This document shows, one piece after another, positions 32,456 through 34,097 of a DNA stretch of 34,097 bases. Position 1 is the first letter of the stretch; each line of letters starts with the position of its first letter. Below the pieces are notes generated by a model that searched no databases, was not told where the DNA came from, and saw only the letters and a program-made list of their open reading frames with translations. Source of the stretch: Chthoniobacter flavus (lineage in GTDB: Bacteria; Verrucomicrobiota; Verrucomicrobiia; Chthoniobacterales; JACTMZ01); the NCBI GenBank assembly GCA_945871065.1, contig CAMBUL010000026.1, positions 1-34,097 on the forward strand, in the 5' to 3' direction. The position numbers and the translations under genes are program-made.

Positions 32456-32505
32456 ATCCCGTGGCGTCACCTTTGTTTACTTTATTTCCCTCTCTCCCGG
32501 GTCCC

Positions 32506-34097
32506 TCACAGCAACGCCACAGGATCCACATCCACCGCGACATGCACATCCTTCGGCAGCTTGATCGCCCCCAAGCACTCCTTGATCGCCTTGGTCAGGG
32601 CCCGGATGGGTTTGCCCCGCGCCACCACCTGATACCGATACATCCCGCGGACCCGCGCCAGCGGGGCCGGGGCAGCCGGACTAACCATCACGGTGTGCGG
32701 CACGGCCGCGGTTAGTTTCTGGGCCAAGGTACGCGCCGCGAACTCTGCCTTTTGCGCGGTATCCGCCCGCGCGGTGAGCAAAACCAGATGCGAATAGGGC
32801 GGATGTCCGAAATTATGCCGCATCTCGAGTTCATACGTGGCAAATCCATCGAAGTCGTGGGACTTGGCAAACTGCAGCGACGGATGCGCCGGGGAGAAGG
32901 TCTGCACGATCACCTCGCCCTCCGCATCCCCGCGCCCCGCCCGCCCCGCGACTTGCACCAAGAGCTGAAAGGTCCGCTCACCCGCCCGGAAGTCCGGCAG
33001 ATGCAACGCGGAATCCGCGCTGATGATCCCCACCAGGGTCACGCCCGGAAAGTGCAGCCCCTTGGCGATCATCTGCGTGCCGACCAGGATGTCGATTTTC
33101 CGGCCGCGGAAGGCCCCGAGCGTTTCGTGATACGCGCCCTTCCGCGTCATGGTGTCCGAATCCATCCGCGCCACCCGGGCCGAGGGAAACATCTTCCGCA
33201 CCGCGGCCTCCACTTTTTCCGTGCCCACCCCGCTGAACGCGATTTGCGGGTCCTGGCATTGCGGGCACCGCCGCGGCGGCTTTTGCGCGTGACCGCAGAT
33301 ATGACAGCGGGCGAGGTCTTCCTTTTTGTGCAAGGCCAGCGAGACACTGCAGTGCGGACACTCCACGTTTTTCCCGCAGGACTTGCAGGCCAGGACGGTG
33401 AAAAATCCGCGGCGGTTGAGAAAGAGAATCGTCTGCTCCCCCTTGGCCAAACGCGCTTCGATGGCCAGCCCCAGCTTCGGCGAGATGAACTGGTCGTTGC
33501 GTTCACCGTCCTTGCTCCGCAAGCGCATGTCGACCACGCGAAAGACCGGCAGCACGCAGCCGTCATGCCGATGGGTCAACTCGAGCAGGTCGTACTTGCC
33601 CTTGCGGCAGTTCTCGAAAGTTTCCAGCGACGGGGTGGCTGATCCGAGCAAGACCGCACACGGCTCCATCTTCCCGCGTACCACGGCCAGATCGCGCGCA
33701 TGGTAACGCGGCCCCTCATCTTGCTTGTAGGAATTGTCATGCTCCTCGTCGATGACGATGAGTCCCGGATTTTCCAAGGGCGCGAAGACCGCCCCGCGGG
33801 CTCCGATGACAATGCGCGCCTGCCCGCTCCGCACCCGGTGCCATTCGTCGTGGCGCTCCCCCTCACTCAAATGACTGTGCAGCACCGCGACCGCAATCCC
33901 TTGCGGCGTGAAGCGCGAGGAGAAGCGCTCGACGGTCTGCGGAGTAAGGGCAATTTCCGGGACCAGCACGAGCGCTGTTTTCCCCGCGCGGAGTACCTCA
34001 TCGATGGCGCGCAGATAAACCTCCGTCTTTCCGCTGCCCGTGATGCCCTTCAAGACAATTGGCTTATGCCCCGCCGGATCGCGCAAGGCCGGACGGA
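32506..34097 (-). CDS. priA: Primosomal replication protein PriA, C-terminal part (cut by window edge)
   Basis: The last 530 or so residues of the PriA helicase, open to the window edge. PriA restarts stalled replication forks by loading the replisome. Visible: Walker A G-I-T-G-S-G-K-T-E, the P-E-I-A-L-T segment, the helicase box D-E-E-H, G-S-A-T-P-S-L-E and, later, the zinc-binding cysteines C-x-x-C (C-K-S-C, C-P-H-C, C-H-I-C, C-P-Q-C) in the middle, then G-T-Q-M-I-A-K-G-L-H-F-P and Q-V-A-G-R-A-G-R-G. The N-terminal DNA-binding domain is outside the window. The frame continues upstream of the TTG near 34086, so that is not the start. Confidence 0.97.
   Translation of the reverse strand, partial: RPALRDPAGHKPIVLKGITGSGKTEVYLRAIDEVLRAGKTALVLVPEIALTPQTVERFSSRFTPQGIAVAVLHSHLSEGERHDEWHRVRSGQARIVIGARGAVFAPLENPGLIVIDEEHDNSYKQDEGPRYHARDLAVVRGKMEPCAVLLGSATPSLETFENCRKGKYDLLELTHRHDGCVLPVFRVVDMRLRSKDGERNDQFISPKLGLAIEARLAKGEQTILFLNRRGFFTVLACKSCGKNVECPHCSVSLALHKKEDLARCHICGHAQKPPRRCPQCQDPQIAFSGVGTEKVEAAVRKMFPSARVARMDSDTMTRKGAYHETLGAFRGRKIDILVGTQMIAKGLHFPGVTLVGIISADSALHLPDFRAGERTFQLLVQVAGRAGRGDAEGEVIVQTFSPAHPSLQFAKSHDFDGFATYELEMRHNFGHPPYSHLVLLTARADTAQKAEFAARTLAQKLTAAVPHTVMVSPAAPAPLARVRGMYRYQVVARGKPIRALTKAIKECLGAIKLPKDVHVAVDVDPVALL

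Noticed and set aside
32319-32456. 45-codon plus-strand ORF ending inside the 34-bp palindrome
   Set aside because: The last codons are dictated by the palindrome and no start signal or family is seen. It could be a relic but cannot be supported.
1-34097. CRISPR arrays, phage genes, rRNA or tRNA genes
   Set aside because: I saw no regularly spaced direct repeats, no phage structural genes and no convincing tRNA or rRNA sequence by eye. A tRNA scan would settle the last point.

Overview
The window is GC-rich, densely coded bacterial chromosome. Several traits suggest Verrucomicrobiota, though this is inferred from gene style and not proven: few clear Shine-Dalgarno sites, a stand-alone pseudopilin-like protein, a proline/alanine-rich tail-anchored protein next to thioredoxin, many small secreted NTF2-like proteins, and short dispersed inverted repeats. 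There is no phage, CRISPR array or rRNA, and I recognised no tRNA.

Layout. 1-150: right end of an ISL3-family insertion sequence, abutting the 3' end of a secreted NTF2-like gene. 150-2600: secreted NTF2-like proteins and a Gly/Ser/Ala-Pro-rich exported protein. 2590-4440: a P-loop nucleotide-binding protein and a pentameric ligand-gated ion channel (Cys-loop family). 4560-8580 (minus strand): a lipoprotein receptor of the urea/amide-binding type and a large hybrid histidine kinase, translationally coupled by an ATGA overlap. 9050-10940 (minus): mnmA (tRNA 2-thiouridylase) and a BtpA-family TIM barrel. 11060-12450: an AT-rich island, a pseudopilin-like gene, and a small-protein/nucleotidyltransferase pair whose nucleotidyltransferase carries two in-frame stops. 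12715-13180: another NTF2-like protein.

13500-17740 (plus) is housekeeping: rpsO and pnp with good terminators, a small membrane protein overlapping corA, and a YciH/SUI1-type factor. 17850-21190 (minus): a putrescine-type aminotransferase, a CorC/CNNM-type membrane CBS protein and a zinc-less ribosomal protein S14. 21370-23560 (plus): the Pro-rich anchored protein, thioredoxin and a DUF72 protein, closed by a bidirectional terminator. 23590-27915 (minus): a secreted esterase, then a four-gene heme-peroxidase cluster (catalase-like, NTF2-like, unknown, Dyp peroxidase) divergent from a LuxR-type regulator. 29480-32270 (plus): menA-menC (menaquinone synthesis), a frameshifted membrane-protein gene and a CIA30-domain protein. 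The window ends inside priA (minus).

The most unusual parts are the heme-peroxidase cluster with its divergent regulator, the ion channel, the receptor/hybrid-kinase pair with no transporter genes, the broken nucleotidyltransferase module with a 12-bp palindrome at its start, the frameshifted gene behind menC, and a perfect 34-bp palindrome between two convergent genes.
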